From contig ML991802.1 of the NCBI GenBank assembly GCA_010094025.1, positions 124,001 to 188,000 of the forward strand: a stretch of 64,000 nucleotides of DNA, read 5' to 3'. Positions 1-11,491 of the stretch are shown here, in pieces. Position 1 is the stretch's first letter, and each line of letters begins with the position of its first letter. The translations under genes were made by a program, and so were the position numbers. Under the pieces are notes generated by a model that had not been told where the DNA came from, searched no databases, and worked only from the letters and a program-made list of their open reading frames with translations. The DNA is from Viridothelium virens. Its lineage: Eukaryota; Ascomycota; Dothideomycetes; Trypetheliales; Trypetheliaceae.

Positions 1-385
1 GAGTTTTGCGGCATGAAAGCCGGATGTAGTGGCACATGCATAGAGATATTTATTATCATTACTATACTAGGGAACAGATTGGTACGTGAGGCGGAAACGA
101 CGCCCCAAAGTCTGTGGGTGCTGTAAGAGGAGCGGAGAAAACGAGATGAGTCTTTCCCTTTTCCTGCGCCATTTTCGTGTTGCCTTGTATCTTCAGAACC
201 TCTATCGATGTACCGAACAAATGATACTATATACTTGTTGTGGACCCCGGGGCCTGTATACATCGGGCGTCCCATAGCAAAAGCTCGACCGACATACTCC
301 GACAACGTGCAGAGATAACCAACCATCAGCGGCCGTGAAAATGAAAAGAATGAGCGGTCAGGTCCATGCTGTGGAACGAAGAGGC
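1..385. other. Intergenic, 3' of the Ser/Thr-rich protein gene
   Basis: No gene is seen here. The minus strand stays open in one frame from the last coding exon of the neighbouring gene to the window edge, but a good splice model ends that gene at 386, so I regard this openness as chance. The stretch probably holds its 3' UTR. Confidence 0.5.
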
Positions 386-1796
386 TCAGATGATAGTACC
401 GCCAATAGCTCTGCAGTGCGACGCAGTGGCAGACGGTGTAACCTCGGTAGTGATGGTGACGCTGCATCTTAGTTAGCCACGTGTGCCAAGTATGTAAGGA
501 TCTGTGATATTGAATCAGGGAAGATAGACGTTGTGTAACATACGTTTGTGTAAGGCCCTTCGTAACCCAGCTCGTCGCGATCGCAATCTTGGTCTTGGTC
601 TTGGTAGGGGTGGGAGCTGTAATCGTGACCACTGGAGCCGTGGTTTTCCCATTGACGACAGTGATCGGGGCGGGAGTGACAGTGGAGGTGGTAGTGACGG
701 CAGCATAGACGGTAGCTGTCGTGGCAGACGCAGTGCTGGTTGACGTAGTTGTGACCCAGTCGGCGGTGTTCGTGTCCGTTATGGTCGTGACGGTCTGGTC
801 GACACCCCGCTTTTCGATATCAGCAAATCTAGCACCACGAGCGGCGATCTTGGCCTTGCGCTCAGAAATGCGCTGTTCGGCGTCCAGAGGAACACGGCGA
901 TCTACACGGCTCCTTCGCTTGATGGCAACTGCTGCACTAGCAGAGGGACTGCTGCTTTGGAGAGCAGCGGCAGTAATGAGTGTAGGCGTGATTGTAGCCG
1001 TGGGATCGGCGGTTTGAGGCTTGATAGGTGCCTTGCAAGATGCTGTCTTGGTGGCAGTAGCTTTAGCAATACTGAGGGTCCACTTCGTCGGGTGAAGAGT
1101 TAGAAGGGTAATTGTCTTAGTAGATGTTACTGCAGCAGGGGTGACAGTTGTTGTTGGTTTAACAGTGGTGGATGGCTGGGTCACAGTAGAGGGAGCAAGG
1201 GTAGTCGTCGTCGTATCAGTCGTTGTGCTCGTGACATTTACAAGCGGCGTGACGGCAACAGGAACAGTGACTGTCGGGGTAAAGGTGGTAGTTTGCTGAG
1301 GGCCAACGGAAAGATGGAAATCTCTTTCGTAAGCTATAGGTTCTGCGTTGCCGTTGTTGCTTAAAATGATGATAGACCAGTCCCCTGAGTAAAGTTGGTC
1401 CTTCTCTATGGGACTGCGTTTGTCAGCCCGATACTCAAAGTAAATTTTTCGTTATCATTCGCTCACCAAGTGGACAGCTGCGGAGTATCATCTGGGGTTA
1501 GAGGAGTATCTGTACATAGATACTCGTCTCCCTGTGGATCGACAAAGATATTGTTTGCAACATCGCTCTGGCAGCCTGTCATAGAGAATTAGGTCATGTA
1601 TTGGCACGAATCCACAAGGGCAAGGCATCATACCCTCAAACTCGGAGACAAACGTGAAATTATCCTGAGAAAGAGAGTTCTGGAAATAAGATCCACCGTC
1701 CTGAAAGTCCATCCCGAATGAAATACAGTCTGCCAGAGCTCTGGCGCTGAGCAGACCCAGCGCCACAATGGCATTGGCTGAAGCAGAAGAGTACAT
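386..1796 (-). CDS. Secreted Ser/Thr-rich protein, fungal family (4 exons)
   Basis: The reading frame starts at 1796 with a signal peptide (MYSSASANAIVALGLLSARA), followed by a Cys-containing globular part with the motifs DCISFGMDFQDGGSYFQNS, FTFVSEFEGCQ and YLCTDTPLTPDDTPQLSTC. A long Thr/Val-rich stalk (repeats such as TVTVP, STTTDTTTTT) follows. Three introns fit: 1633-1576, 1466-1414 and 543-462. The last has a CTAACT branch point and restores the frame to a typical ending, SVTITTEVTPSATASHCRAIGGTII, stop at 388-386. The spliced coding length is 1218 nt (405 aa). I recognise the pattern as a secreted or wall-associated family widespread in filamentous ascomycetes, with no established biochemical role that I know. 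Basic pairs within the stalk could be Kex2-like sites. No GPI-type hydrophobic tail is visible at the C-terminus. Confidence 0.8.
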
Positions 1797-4700
1797 GGTG
1801 TAGATATTAAGATAACAGACCCTTTGATATCAGAACAAAGGAAAGCTCCAAAGTGTAAACAACGAATGGAAGGAGATCGGGGATCCTTAGGGGCGATAAT
1901 CTCTCATGCATATGTGCGGGTATCGCGGACTATATGAGTTCAAGAGCACAAGATAGTCTGACAAAAAAGGATCCACCAACATACGAGCCAGGCAACTATA
2001 TGCTCGCTTGGCCACCATGGTAACCTTCGAGGTGGAGTATGGAAAACGCCGCTCTCCATGTGCACGGCGTTGGCTGGACCCAAGTTAGTGTTTTTTACTC
2101 ACATGTCCAGGTGCTCGTGCAGAAGTGGCATATGCAAAAAGGCTTGACGAAAATAGGTCCGATATTAAGGCTGATGAGTAGCAGCCCCACGGGCATTTGA
2201 ACTACTCTGTTTCAACCTGCATGTGAAATCCTTGTGGGAAGGGATGGACTTCCGGTGGTTCCGAGCTGTAAAGTACAGAGGCAAAATAGACCATTTTGGG
2301 CATCATATGGAGGGTTGGGATGAAGAAGTTTCTGGCTCACCATTCCTTCTTGCCGGACATGTTGAGATACTTAGAAAAGAATGTCATCGACATAGGTTTT
2401 GATTCGACTGCGACCCCATTGGTGCAACTTACCATAATGTTGTGCAGTTGTCGACACCGGCGAACATTCTCTCGGTGTACAATGCTTGGTGTGCTTGCAT
2501 GCGAAGAGGGATGGTTACCTAGCGGCAGCTTAAGCAGGTTAGCAAGATCAGCGACGCCACAGCCATGTATGGTCACCCCGTTCCTGTAGATCTCGTTTGA
2601 TTGCCATGCTTCCCCCCGTCTCCATCCAAAAAGGGCCCAAAATGCGAGGGAAGCAGCATTCATGCCGAGCGTTTTGGAAGATAGACTTCGACGCCAAGAT
2701 GCGCTAGGAGAGAATATTCCGACAGCTGGAAGTCGAAACAATCGCGTAGAGGATGTGCTGTATAAGGCCATTACACGATGACTGTACTTACGTCGCCGAG
2801 CTGTCTGAGGCTGATTGGGGCAAGAGAGGGGCTGCCTCAAGACGCGAACTGCGGTAGTACGGTACTGTGCCCATTTGACGGCAGGAAGTCTCGCATTCGT
2901 CTGGCGGACGTCCTGGTAAGCCGGACAGTGGGGACCCAGTTGTCCTGCACGTCAGCCAAACCGGCCGTACCTCCATTCATTAGTCATGAGAACCACGAAA
3001 GGTGGATGTGGCGCGCCCTTTTCCACCAACGTCGGCACCCTGGCGCCATAATTAACTCTACCAACTAACGTCACAAGCATCGCCGAACGTGTCAGCAGAG
3101 ACTCTTCCCGCCGTCCAGGGGTCTGGCTCATGACAGCGCCGAGGCTTTGGATACCCTGAAATGGGGTAGCCATGGTAAGGTCATGATGATTTCGAAGTGT
3201 TACCGCGTCTCGGCATGCTACATTCATGGGCCATGCATTCCCTAGAGCCACAATGTTTGGTAGAAAAGGATTAGGGAAAAGATTTTCCTGTGTACCACAA
3301 AACGATCCGAAGGGAGCAGCATTGGAAGCTTGGTTCTGCACATCTTACATCCATGACTCCCTCTGTACTTGTCCAAGAAGGGCATTTATCGGACGTTAAG
3401 GCCTCATTTGATCAGTCAACAACGGAAATGGTGGCCCTGGTTGCTAAATTCAAGAAGCGCTAACGTACAGCTCCTCTGCACGCAAGGACTCCCCATCTGC
3501 GGAGAAGTGGACTACAGCTCTTGGGTCCAAGATTGAGATAAGCGTCTTGCATTATTTAGAAAAATTTTTACGGAACACGGGATTCTGGAATGGCATGGCT
3601 CGGAAGCTTCGATGTGAGGCCGCAACCCTGCTAGGCTACTGGCTACTATCACCGGAAAAGCGTAAAAGTTTCTTCGTCTCTGAGCTCCCCTGGCATTGCG
3701 CCAGGCAGTAAAATCTACTAGTCCACTTTTTCGTTGTTTCATTCGCAGAAAACGTGGAGGTTGATCTACGGCAAGGATGTCCAGATCTGCATACGCCGTG
3801 TGACAGTCATAGTGGAGCCTTGAGCAATAAGGTAGTAACCCTCAGGGCTGCAGATGCAGGAACGTGAACTTTACAAGCTCGTGATCCCATGATATCGCGC
3901 ATGGCGTCCAGGAATCCAAGCATGACAGCTGCTGAACACAGCATCTGCTGAGTTCCCGCCATGTGGAGCATTGAAGCTGCTGGTGCTTTGCCTCTGAGTG
4001 GCAACGAAGAATCCGAGATGCTGAGAAACCGGCTACGGTGCAGTCAAAAGATGATATTGTGGATCAAATCGAAGGTCTAGCTCGTCAAAGCCTCAGACGG
4101 TACCGAAAATGGTTAATGGCAGCAAAGCTCAACGAGACGGTGGAGGGTAGAGTAAGGTAAGATCTCATCAACCGATGTGGCACACTGGGCCGCCCACGCT
4201 CAAACGGCGATATTGCCTCCATCCCTTGATCAGCTCTAGGATCTCCGCGCTTGGATCTGCCAATTGACGGCTTTTCGTGACTTGTCAAGCTCCGCGTCGT
4301 GGAGGACGCAGGGCGCCTTCCCCGTCCGCATACAAGACTGATAGCCGCAGATGTGGAGTCTAGAGAGTGCCAGAATTCTCGATCATGACAACCACCGGCG
4401 TGCCCGGCAGCCATTGTAGCGGAATCGCATCCTAGCGGAAATATCAAATTGTCAAGGGAACCAGACTGATGCAAGCAGAGAGCAAGAGCACACTACTAGG
4501 TACTGTAGGTAGAGTTGAGCCTCGTCGGGAGTGACAGCCGGAGCAGGGGTGATGCTAACAGCTTAGCGTAGACCAAATCCGTAACGGAGGGTGATAATCT
4601 CCGGTTTCCGGCTCGCTAACCGGCGCCTTCCCGTCCCAATCAGGTAAGTCCTTCATCTTCTCATCAGGTCTTCGGCACTCCACCGGGTTGGAAGCTTGGA

Positions 4701-5416
4701 AGCGTCCATGCGATTGTTTGCTTGACGAATCGCATCCAGCATCATTTGATCTACGTGCCATCTCTGTAGACTAAGGCTCTCCAACGCCGTGGCTGTACAT
4801 GCGGTAAGTTCCAGCTCTGCTGACAACTGACCTCGGGCCTGGCATCTGTCCACCTCAGCTCTACCGCTCCTTCATACCGTTTCCCAGATTCTCGACTCTC
4901 ATGCCATCCCAGAGCCATAGGGCAGAGTACCAGGCTGTCTTCGCCTGGGACTTCCGTCCAGATGCTACTATTCCCATCACTCGGGGTTTCCAGGCCCCAG
5001 CCATGCGGTACCCTAGTGTCCACCTTCAGGACTTCTCCTTTCCTCTTGGCTTCCCTCTTCGGCCCTCCATCTCAATATCGACGGCTAGTATGGCACCAAT
5101 GGCTTCCAACTTGCCGACTCCGGCTCGTCTAAGTCTCCGGAGGTCTGATCAGCGGTCTGAACCTTGGGACAGGATCTGCATCCATGGCCCTTCTCGGTCC
5201 CTGCAGGCTCCATAGTAGGCCGCCAAGAAAGAAATATATAGACGTGAGCACATCTCCAGTTCAATCTGTCTTTACTCTCCTTCACAGCCTTGACTGTGGT
5301 TGATCAAGCGTCTCGTTCGTTTGCATTGTCTCCATCGTTTATTCCGTACAGACTTTCTCTCTAGGTCTAGGCGCCAGATATAATTCTAGTCAATAATCTC
5401 GTATAAAGATCCCAAC
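1797..5416. other. Gene-poor 3.6 kb between secreted protein and laccase
   Basis: I find no recognisable protein in either strand. The longer open frames (for example 2337-2840 minus, 2952-3341 minus, 4085-4474 minus) have no familiar motif, and the first of these lacks an ATG start. The last few hundred bases (about 5250-5416) are pyrimidine-rich and probably contain the laccase promoter and leader. Decayed sequence or a non-coding RNA cannot be excluded. Confidence 0.4.
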
Positions 5417-7252
5417 ATGAGGTTCCAATACCTTGCGGCGTCTTTGTTGACGCTCGCCCTTGGTACTCAAGGTGCCAAGATTCCTGCTGAAGTTGGGGAG
5501 CTTAACCGCCGAGCGACAAGCACGTCCGCGTCCTCTACCACTTCTTCAGCTACATCCTCTTCGGCATCATCTACCAAGTCCGCAGATGGATCGTGCTCGA
5601 ACGGTGCCCTCACGCGTAGCTGCTGGGGAAACGGGTACAGCATTGCTACTGACTTCGACCAAAAGCATCCAACCACCAGTCAAACAGTCTCCTACAATCT
5701 GGAAATCACGAACACCACTTGCAACCCAGATGGCAATGGTGCTCGAACCTGCTTGCTCATCAACGGACAGTATCCCGGCCCAACTATCACAGCGAACTGG
5801 GGCGACACACTATCTATTACTGTGAAGAACTCCATGCAAGACAATGGTACTGGCATTCACTGGCACGGTGTTCGTCAGCTTGGAAGCAACGAGCAGGATG
5901 GCGTCGCTGGTATCACGGAGTGCCCTATTGCGCCAGGCGATTCCAAGACGTACACTTTTCTCTGCACTCAATTCGGCACTTCATGGTATCACAGTCATTT
6001 CTCTGCACAGTATGGTGACGGCGTTGTTGGCTCCATCGTCATCAATGGTCCAGCTACCGCCAACTACGACATTGATCTTGGTCCATACCCCGTCACTGAC
6101 TGGTATTACCGCACTGCGTATCAGATTGAAGCGAACACACTCACTGATCTTCAGTCTGGTGCGCCTGGTCCCAACGGTGACAACATACTTGTCAACGGCA
6201 CTAACAAAAACGCCGCTGGGACTACTGGTAGCTACTCTGTCACCAAGATTACTGCCGGCAAGAAGTACCGCCTCAGGCTCATCAATACCTCGGTGGACAA
6301 CGACATCCGTGTCTCGCTCGACAACCACATCTTGGAGATCATGACGACTGATTTCGTGCCCGTCAAGCCTGCCTATAATCAAACAATTTTGCTTGCCGTT
6401 GGTCAGCGCTATGACGTTGTCATCACCGCGAACCAGACCGCCGGTAACTACTGGTTCCGTGCCAATGTCGCTACTGACTGTCAGTCTGCCAACAATGGTG
6501 CCGGCCTTGCTATCTTCAGTTACGACACCGTCACTGTTGCGAATCCCACCAGCACAAGCTACTCATTCCCCTCATCATGCTTCGAGCCCACCGGTTTGGC
6601 CCCTTTCTGGTCTCAGCCTGTGCCAAGCACCAGTGCTTTCTCCAATCTTGATGTTGGTTTGACGAATGGGAGCGTTGACACTGGTGCTGGTCTTACCGTC
6701 TGGGGTATCAACAATACCTCCATCGACATCCAATGGGACAAGCCCATGCGCACCTATCTTCAAGAGGGTAACACCAGCTATCCTGTTGGAGAGAATGTCA
6801 TCAATCTCCCTACTGAAGGCGTGTGGACCTACTGGCTCATCCAGGAAGTCTCGGCCAGTCCTCACATCGTCCACCCCATCCACTTGCACGGTCACGACTT
6901 CTTCGTTCTCGGCTCTAGCGGCGACAACAATCAGAACCCTAATACGGCCCCTATCGTCACCTTCAACCCTTCGAGCGACCCTGCTACACTTAATTGGAAC
7001 ACCCCCATCCGTCGCGATACTGCCATTCTGCCTCAAGGTGGTTGGCTGGCGCTTGCCTTCTACACCAACAACCCCGGTGCATGGCTCTTCCACTGTCACA
7101 TCGCATGGCACATCTCCGAGGGACTTGGCTTGGACTTCGTTGAGGCTAGCGGCTCTATACCGGCTCCGAGTTCCGCGTACTCGACTACGTGTAGCAACTG
7201 GAACAAGTACTACCCCACTTCGTACTACAAGAAGGACGACTCAGGTATATAA
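5417..7252 (+). CDS. Laccase (asco-laccase, multicopper oxidase)
   Basis: This is an extracellular blue copper oxidase that couples oxidation of phenols to reduction of oxygen to water. It is 611 aa in a single exon. A signal peptide (MRFQYLAASLLTLALGTQGA) is followed by a short propeptide ending in a dibasic NRR site and a Ser/Thr linker. All four copper-ligand motifs are present: HWHG (His148/150), WYHSHF (His192/194), HPIHLHGH (from His486) and HCHIAWH (His559, Cys560, His561). The residue ten after the Cys is Leu, the axial position typical of medium- or high-potential laccases. The protein ends in DSGI, matching the C-terminal plug of true asco-laccases, which is processed and occupies the oxygen channel. 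Many N-glycosylation sequons are present. The lack of introns is slightly unusual for the family. Pigment, lignin-related or detoxification roles are all possible. Confidence 0.97.
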   Translation: MRFQYLAASLLTLALGTQGAKIPAEVGELNRRATSTSASSTTSSATSSSASSTKSADGSCSNGALTRSCWGNGYSIATDFDQKHPTTSQTVSYNLEITNTTCNPDGNGARTCLLINGQYPGPTITANWGDTLSITVKNSMQDNGTGIHWHGVRQLGSNEQDGVAGITECPIAPGDSKTYTFLCTQFGTSWYHSHFSAQYGDGVVGSIVINGPATANYDIDLGPYPVTDWYYRTAYQIEANTLTDLQSGAPGPNGDNILVNGTNKNAAGTTGSYSVTKITAGKKYRLRLINTSVDNDIRVSLDNHILEIMTTDFVPVKPAYNQTILLAVGQRYDVVITANQTAGNYWFRANVATDCQSANNGAGLAIFSYDTVTVANPTSTSYSFPSSCFEPTGLAPFWSQPVPSTSAFSNLDVGLTNGSVDTGAGLTVWGINNTSIDIQWDKPMRTYLQEGNTSYPVGENVINLPTEGVWTYWLIQEVSASPHIVHPIHLHGHDFFVLGSSGDNNQNPNTAPIVTFNPSSDPATLNWNTPIRRDTAILPQGGWLALAFYTNNPGAWLFHCHIAWHISEGLGLDFVEASGSIPAPSSAYSTTCSNWNKYYPTSYYKKDDSGI

Positions 7253-7998
7253 GCCTGCATTCGCTGTTTATATTGTTCACATTTCTCTACTCATACTCGT
7301 ACGAATTGGGTTACACGGTCTATCAAAATTTCGTACTACGGACTAAATTTGGTGCAATGGACGGGTTTTGATGATTCTAGGGCGAATAAAGCGCTTCAAT
7401 TGGGTGGTGGTTATTTGGAGTTCTGAGTGGGTTTTCAGGACATGCAGTTTGTCAGGCTTTGAGATCTGTTAATAGTAATGACAGCCAATAATCGATAATC
7501 GATTACTGTTTTAAATCTATTAATCCAGTTTCACTTTTCTTCCAACCCTATTCTTGTTGTAGTGATTCTGAGTGGTCTCCAAACTAGGCTATTGAATAGG
7601 TCATATTTTACAATCATCCAAGCATAAGCTCATTAAGGAAGCACTGTGCCTTATGCCATGATCTCATCACCGTTTTGACCGCATTGTTTTGAGGATGGCC
7701 CACTTGATTTTGCTTCCATGTCGAGCCGTGTCCATCATGATAAGATGGTGAGCATGCTGTACGGAAGATCTTTCAACAGACCTGCTACAACTCTTTTTTC
7801 TAAACGAAGCTTGGTGCAAAACGTATGACCTTGGTTTCAGTCCATCTTCTTTCCATGAGTCAACGTAGTCAAGCAAGGAGGTTGAGTGGATCATCAGAAA
7901 GTCTAGATCTCTCCTAGAACGCCGGATTTCACCAGCGCTTTTGCCAACTTGAAACTTCTATATTCCCTGAATCGCTTACGCAGAACGCCACCCGATCA
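7253..7998. other. Intergenic between convergent laccase and RIB3
   Basis: Both flanking genes end here, so this is 3' UTR and terminator sequence. Around 7480-7540 it is AT-rich with repeated ATCGATAATCGAT-like palindromic blocks. I see no gene. Confidence 0.5.
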
Positions 7999-8830
7999 TC
8001 AACAAGTACCTCCCACTATCTCCAGCTTCCCCTCCTTCTCCTCCACATACCTCACCAAATCCTCAATCGTGCAAACCCTCAACCCCCATCTCTCCCCAAA
8101 CGCCAAACACTCATCCCTCCGCATCATGCCCGCCCCGTCCCTCTCCGCCCTCCCCTCCACCTCCTCCCCATCCCTCACCATCTCACAAATGACCGCCGCC
8201 TGCTCCACGCGCGCCAACCGACACAACTCCACCGCCGCCTCCGTATGCCCCTGCCGTTCCCTGACCCCACCCTCCCTCGCCCTCAACGGCACCACATGGC
8301 CCGGCCTCCGAAAGCTATCGGGTGTACTCGTCGGATCCGCCAGCATACGACACGTGAGGCTGCGATCGTGCGCCGAGATGCCAGTCGTTACATCCGGGTG
8401 CACGGCGTCGACAGTGAGCGTGTACGCGGTACGGTTCGGGTCGGCGTTCGCGTGGGCTTCGACCATGGGTGGGAGCCCCAGCGCGTCGCATCGCGAGGCG
8501 GGGAGTGGTGCGCAGAGGTAGCCTGACGTGTGTCGGATTAGGAAGCCGGCTTTGGCGGGGGTGAGGGCCGACGCGGCGATGATGAGGTCGCCTTCGTTTT
8601 CGCGAGAGGGAGAGTCGAGGACGATGACGAAGTTGCCGGAGGCTGGTGCGGCGAGAGGGAATGGGTTAGAATAGGGGGAAGAGGGGGTGGGAGGGATGTA
8701 GGAGAGGGAGTGGGGTGGTGAGCTTACCGAAGGAGGCGATGGTGTCTTCGATGGTGTCGAATTTGTGCTTTTGGGCGAGGTCGTGGAGGCCGTTGACTTG
8801 GTCGTCAGGGACCAATTTATGAGAGTGCAT
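7999..8830 (-). CDS. RIB3: 3,4-dihydroxy-2-butanone 4-phosphate synthase
   Basis: The enzyme converts ribulose 5-phosphate to 3,4-dihydroxy-2-butanone 4-phosphate and formate, one of the two precursors of riboflavin. Visible family signatures include FVIVLDSPSRENEGDL (metal- and substrate-binding acidic loop), the central PLPASRCDALGLPPM, HPDVTTGISAHDR (equivalent of the TGIS/DR active-site stretch), RPGHVVPLRA and the GHTEAAVEL helix. The start at 8830 (MHSHKLVPDD) is spliced to the main exon by an intron at 8727-8643 with donor GTAAGC and branch CTAACC. The result is 248 aa, close to the usual fungal length. It is divergently arranged with the EngB-type GTPase gene. Confidence 0.96.
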
Positions 8831-9242
8831 TGCTGTGGACTTCCAGAACGCCGAGGATCAACAATAGATCTGGGTAGAGGTCGTGGACTTTAGAAATTTT
8901 AGAGAGCTCCGCGATTTTCTTACACGAGGAGATGGGACGGGTACTCGAGACGAGGAGGCGTCAATGATTTGATAAGGCTGAGTAAAGTTTACATATCCAT
9001 GGAGGAAGCCTCAAGAATTCGTTCCCCGACAACCTCCATCCTCCAGACTAGATGCTTTTCATCCTGCAGTGAACGGAAGTTCTGGGCTGCGAAAGCCGAG
9101 GGATCTGACAGAGCGCCGAAAAATTGATGATATGACGACTTCGGAGCAGGGGCCTAGTCCTAGTCTCCAGGGTCCGATGCGAACGAGCAAACACTGCATG
9201 AGGACGATGTTCTCTCAACAGCTTCTTACTGGATGTTAGCAC
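8831..9242. promoter_or_regulatory. Divergent promoter region, RIB3 / EngB-type GTPase
   Basis: This 412-bp stretch separates two divergent starts and must hold both promoters. I recognise no specific operator or TATA box. Confidence 0.4.
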
Positions 9243-10301
9243 ATGGAACTTTTTCCACGCCGACATCATGTCTTCACACAGTCTATACGTCGCTTGCAGT
9301 CCAGCTGGCGAAGTCGCGCTCGACTGCTTTCATCGAATGCGGAGTCAACTGCGGAGCAGATCTTACCTTCATCTCTTGTGACAGAATCTCTCCACCATTA
9401 CGTCGATGTTCGAGCTCCGAATACTCTAGAGCTTAAGCATGCCGACCGCTTCTTTGCCTCAGGCAACCCGCGCTTCCTGTTCTCTGCTTCGCTTCTCCGA
9501 GAGCTTCCCCAAAAGTCGCCATCTCCGGAGGTAGCGTTCCTTGGCCGGAGCAATGTTGGCAAGTCATCGGTGCTCAACGCGCTGCTTAACAGAAGCGCAC
9601 AGCATCTTGCTCATGTAAGCAGTAGGCCTGGGAGAACGCGTGCCATGAACGTTTTTGCTGTGGGTGGTGAGGGTGGAGGACTACGGGAGAGAAAAAGGGT
9701 ACCAAAAAAAGGTCAACAGGATGAGCAACCAGAGCTCGAGAGATGGATAGGACGAGGAGGATTGGTGATTGTGGACATGCCTGGATATGGCAAGGCCAGC
9801 AGAAGCGAATGGGGAGAGCAGATCTTAAAGTATCTATGCAAAAGGACACAGTACGTTCGTATAAGGCCGCCCTGAATCGATGGCTAATATGATGTTTTCA
9901 GGATGCGAAGAGCTTTTCTACTGGTCGATGCCGAGCATGGCTTGAAGAACGCCGACGCAGATCTGCTTGACATCCTACACGAGAATAATGTCCCTCACCA
10001 GATTATTCTATCGAAAGTCGACAAGGTTCTAGGCATCAAATCAAAAATGCCCTCACAAGCGAAGTTGGCCCGGGGATTGAAGACATTAAGACAAGTACGC
10101 GAAGCAGTTCAGGAGAAGTTGGTAGGCAGACCGACAGCTCTGCAGACTATCCTCTGTTGCAGTGCAGAGAAATCCCTTGAGAGGGGGAAAAAGTTGGGGG
10201 TCGATTCGATCCGATGGGCTGCTCTCAGCGCATCTGGTCTGGAATGCGACGAATACGGAAATTCTAGAGTCCCGGATATTGGCGTCTTCGTTAACCATTA
10301 G
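9243..10301 (+). CDS. EngB/YihA-type GTP-binding protein, probably mitochondrial
   Basis: This is a P-loop GTPase of the EngB family, whose bacterial members assist large ribosomal subunit assembly. The first 40 residues are rich in Arg and Ser with no acidic cluster, as in a mitochondrial presequence. The G1 motif is GRSNVGKSS, the switch region contains [13 protein letters not shown]3 is DMPGYG, G4 is SKVDK, and a Ser-Ala-like C-terminal region (CCSAEKS) fits G5. An intron at 9851-9901 (donor GTACGT) joins KRTQ to [15 protein letters not shown]. The product is 335 aa. It carries a charged insert after the G2 region ([17 protein letters not shown]), common in fungal orthologues. Role in mitoribosome assembly is inferred from the family. 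Confidence 0.93.
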
Positions 10302-11491
10302 ATGTGGGGGCTTGCAGTTCATCGCACAGCGAGGAGTCTGATACCCCATTTCGCAGCGGTCAGACAATCTACGAGAATTATCAGGCGACATACTGATATG
10401 TGGCAGTCTTTGTTTCTATAATAGGCATTGACGCATTAGGAAATTCGAAGCCTTTCGATGTTCGTTGAAGAGCTAGTTTGGGTTTGGCCCAAGCGGCAAG
10501 ATAATACATAATAGACATGGTAGAGATGTCCCAGCGTGATGATGTAGCTGGCTGTAGATGTCAAGATGGAAGTTTGGACCTGGACCCGCGTGTGTACCTC
10601 GGTAACTGCTTCCCAACGCTGCCTTCATCTTGCTCGTGGCATCCCGTTTGGTTGAGTCGCGTCAATAAATCCTCCTGTCGGGATAATTTTAGCCGGCCAT
10701 GTGCTAAACGGTGGGAGCCGGATCGCCAGGTACCGCACCGGGAAAACGGAGGTTAAATCCCAAGAAGTCAGAACCATCCAGGGAACGACGCCCCTTTTCG
10801 ATCTTTGCTTTTCCTAATCCAGCCTGGACCATGTGCCACAAATGCGCCGAGACGTCAAAACCGTCCGAAAGCATCAGGGGTTCCCCATGGAGATGCGCCA
10901 GACATTGCTTTCCAGCCGCCGCTTAAATGTCAGGATTTTGATTCACTACGATACTGATATCTATCCAACCTGCCACGGAAGGCTCGGGCTCTCGAAAATC
11001 TCTCTGTATTCACACGAAGACATTCGAAAAGCGCTTTCAGGTCTTCATTAAAACTTGAGATGGAGATCAATAAAGATGGAAGCTGCTCTTCGACAACAAC
11101 ACACCGGTAGGCCTGATCCGGCGCACGGATGTCAACATCGCCAACTACATATCCCCATGCTAGGAGCGGCTCGATTCGATAGTGCGAGAGCCTTGCAGCA
11201 TGCTCGATGCCATAGATCGAAGATAAACGGCACAGGAACAGGCACACCATATGGTCGTGGTGGCTCAATATCGATTTATGGAGATGAAAGCTAGGCACTT
11301 TGTGCCGAGATGTGTATAAGTTTGCCGCAATTCCTCCAGATGACTCTCTTTAGATCCAAGGCAGTCCTGTGCCATAGTTTCCCGTCATTCGTTACTGTTT
11401 TGCTCCATATTGAGTCTCTTGCTCGACGACTTCTGCTACTTTCACAGCCTTCTACAGTTGTGCTTAGGGGGTCGCTCTTGTATCTTCCACT
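10302..11491. other. Intergenic, upstream of secreted PAN-like protein
   Basis: No convincing gene is present. At 10700-10750 there are several CGG/CCG triplets (AGCCGG, GCACCGGG) of the kind bound by Zn2Cys6 factors, and a TGTATAAG TATA-like element lies near 11310 beside the palindrome GGCACTTTGTGCC. These are weak, unproven promoter hints. Confidence 0.35.

Noticed and set aside
1-543. Minus-strand frame open from the Ser/Thr-rich gene to the window edge
   Set aside because: A GTATGT donor, CTAACT branch and CAG acceptor (543-462) give an ending typical of the family at 386, which fits better than the unspliced extension.
2337-2840. 167-codon minus-strand frame in the 3.6 kb gap
   Set aside because: No ATG start (TTG) and no motif.
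6575-7346. Long frames on both strands inside the laccase
   Set aside because: Shadows of the laccase reading frame; the copper-ligand motifs decide the true frame.
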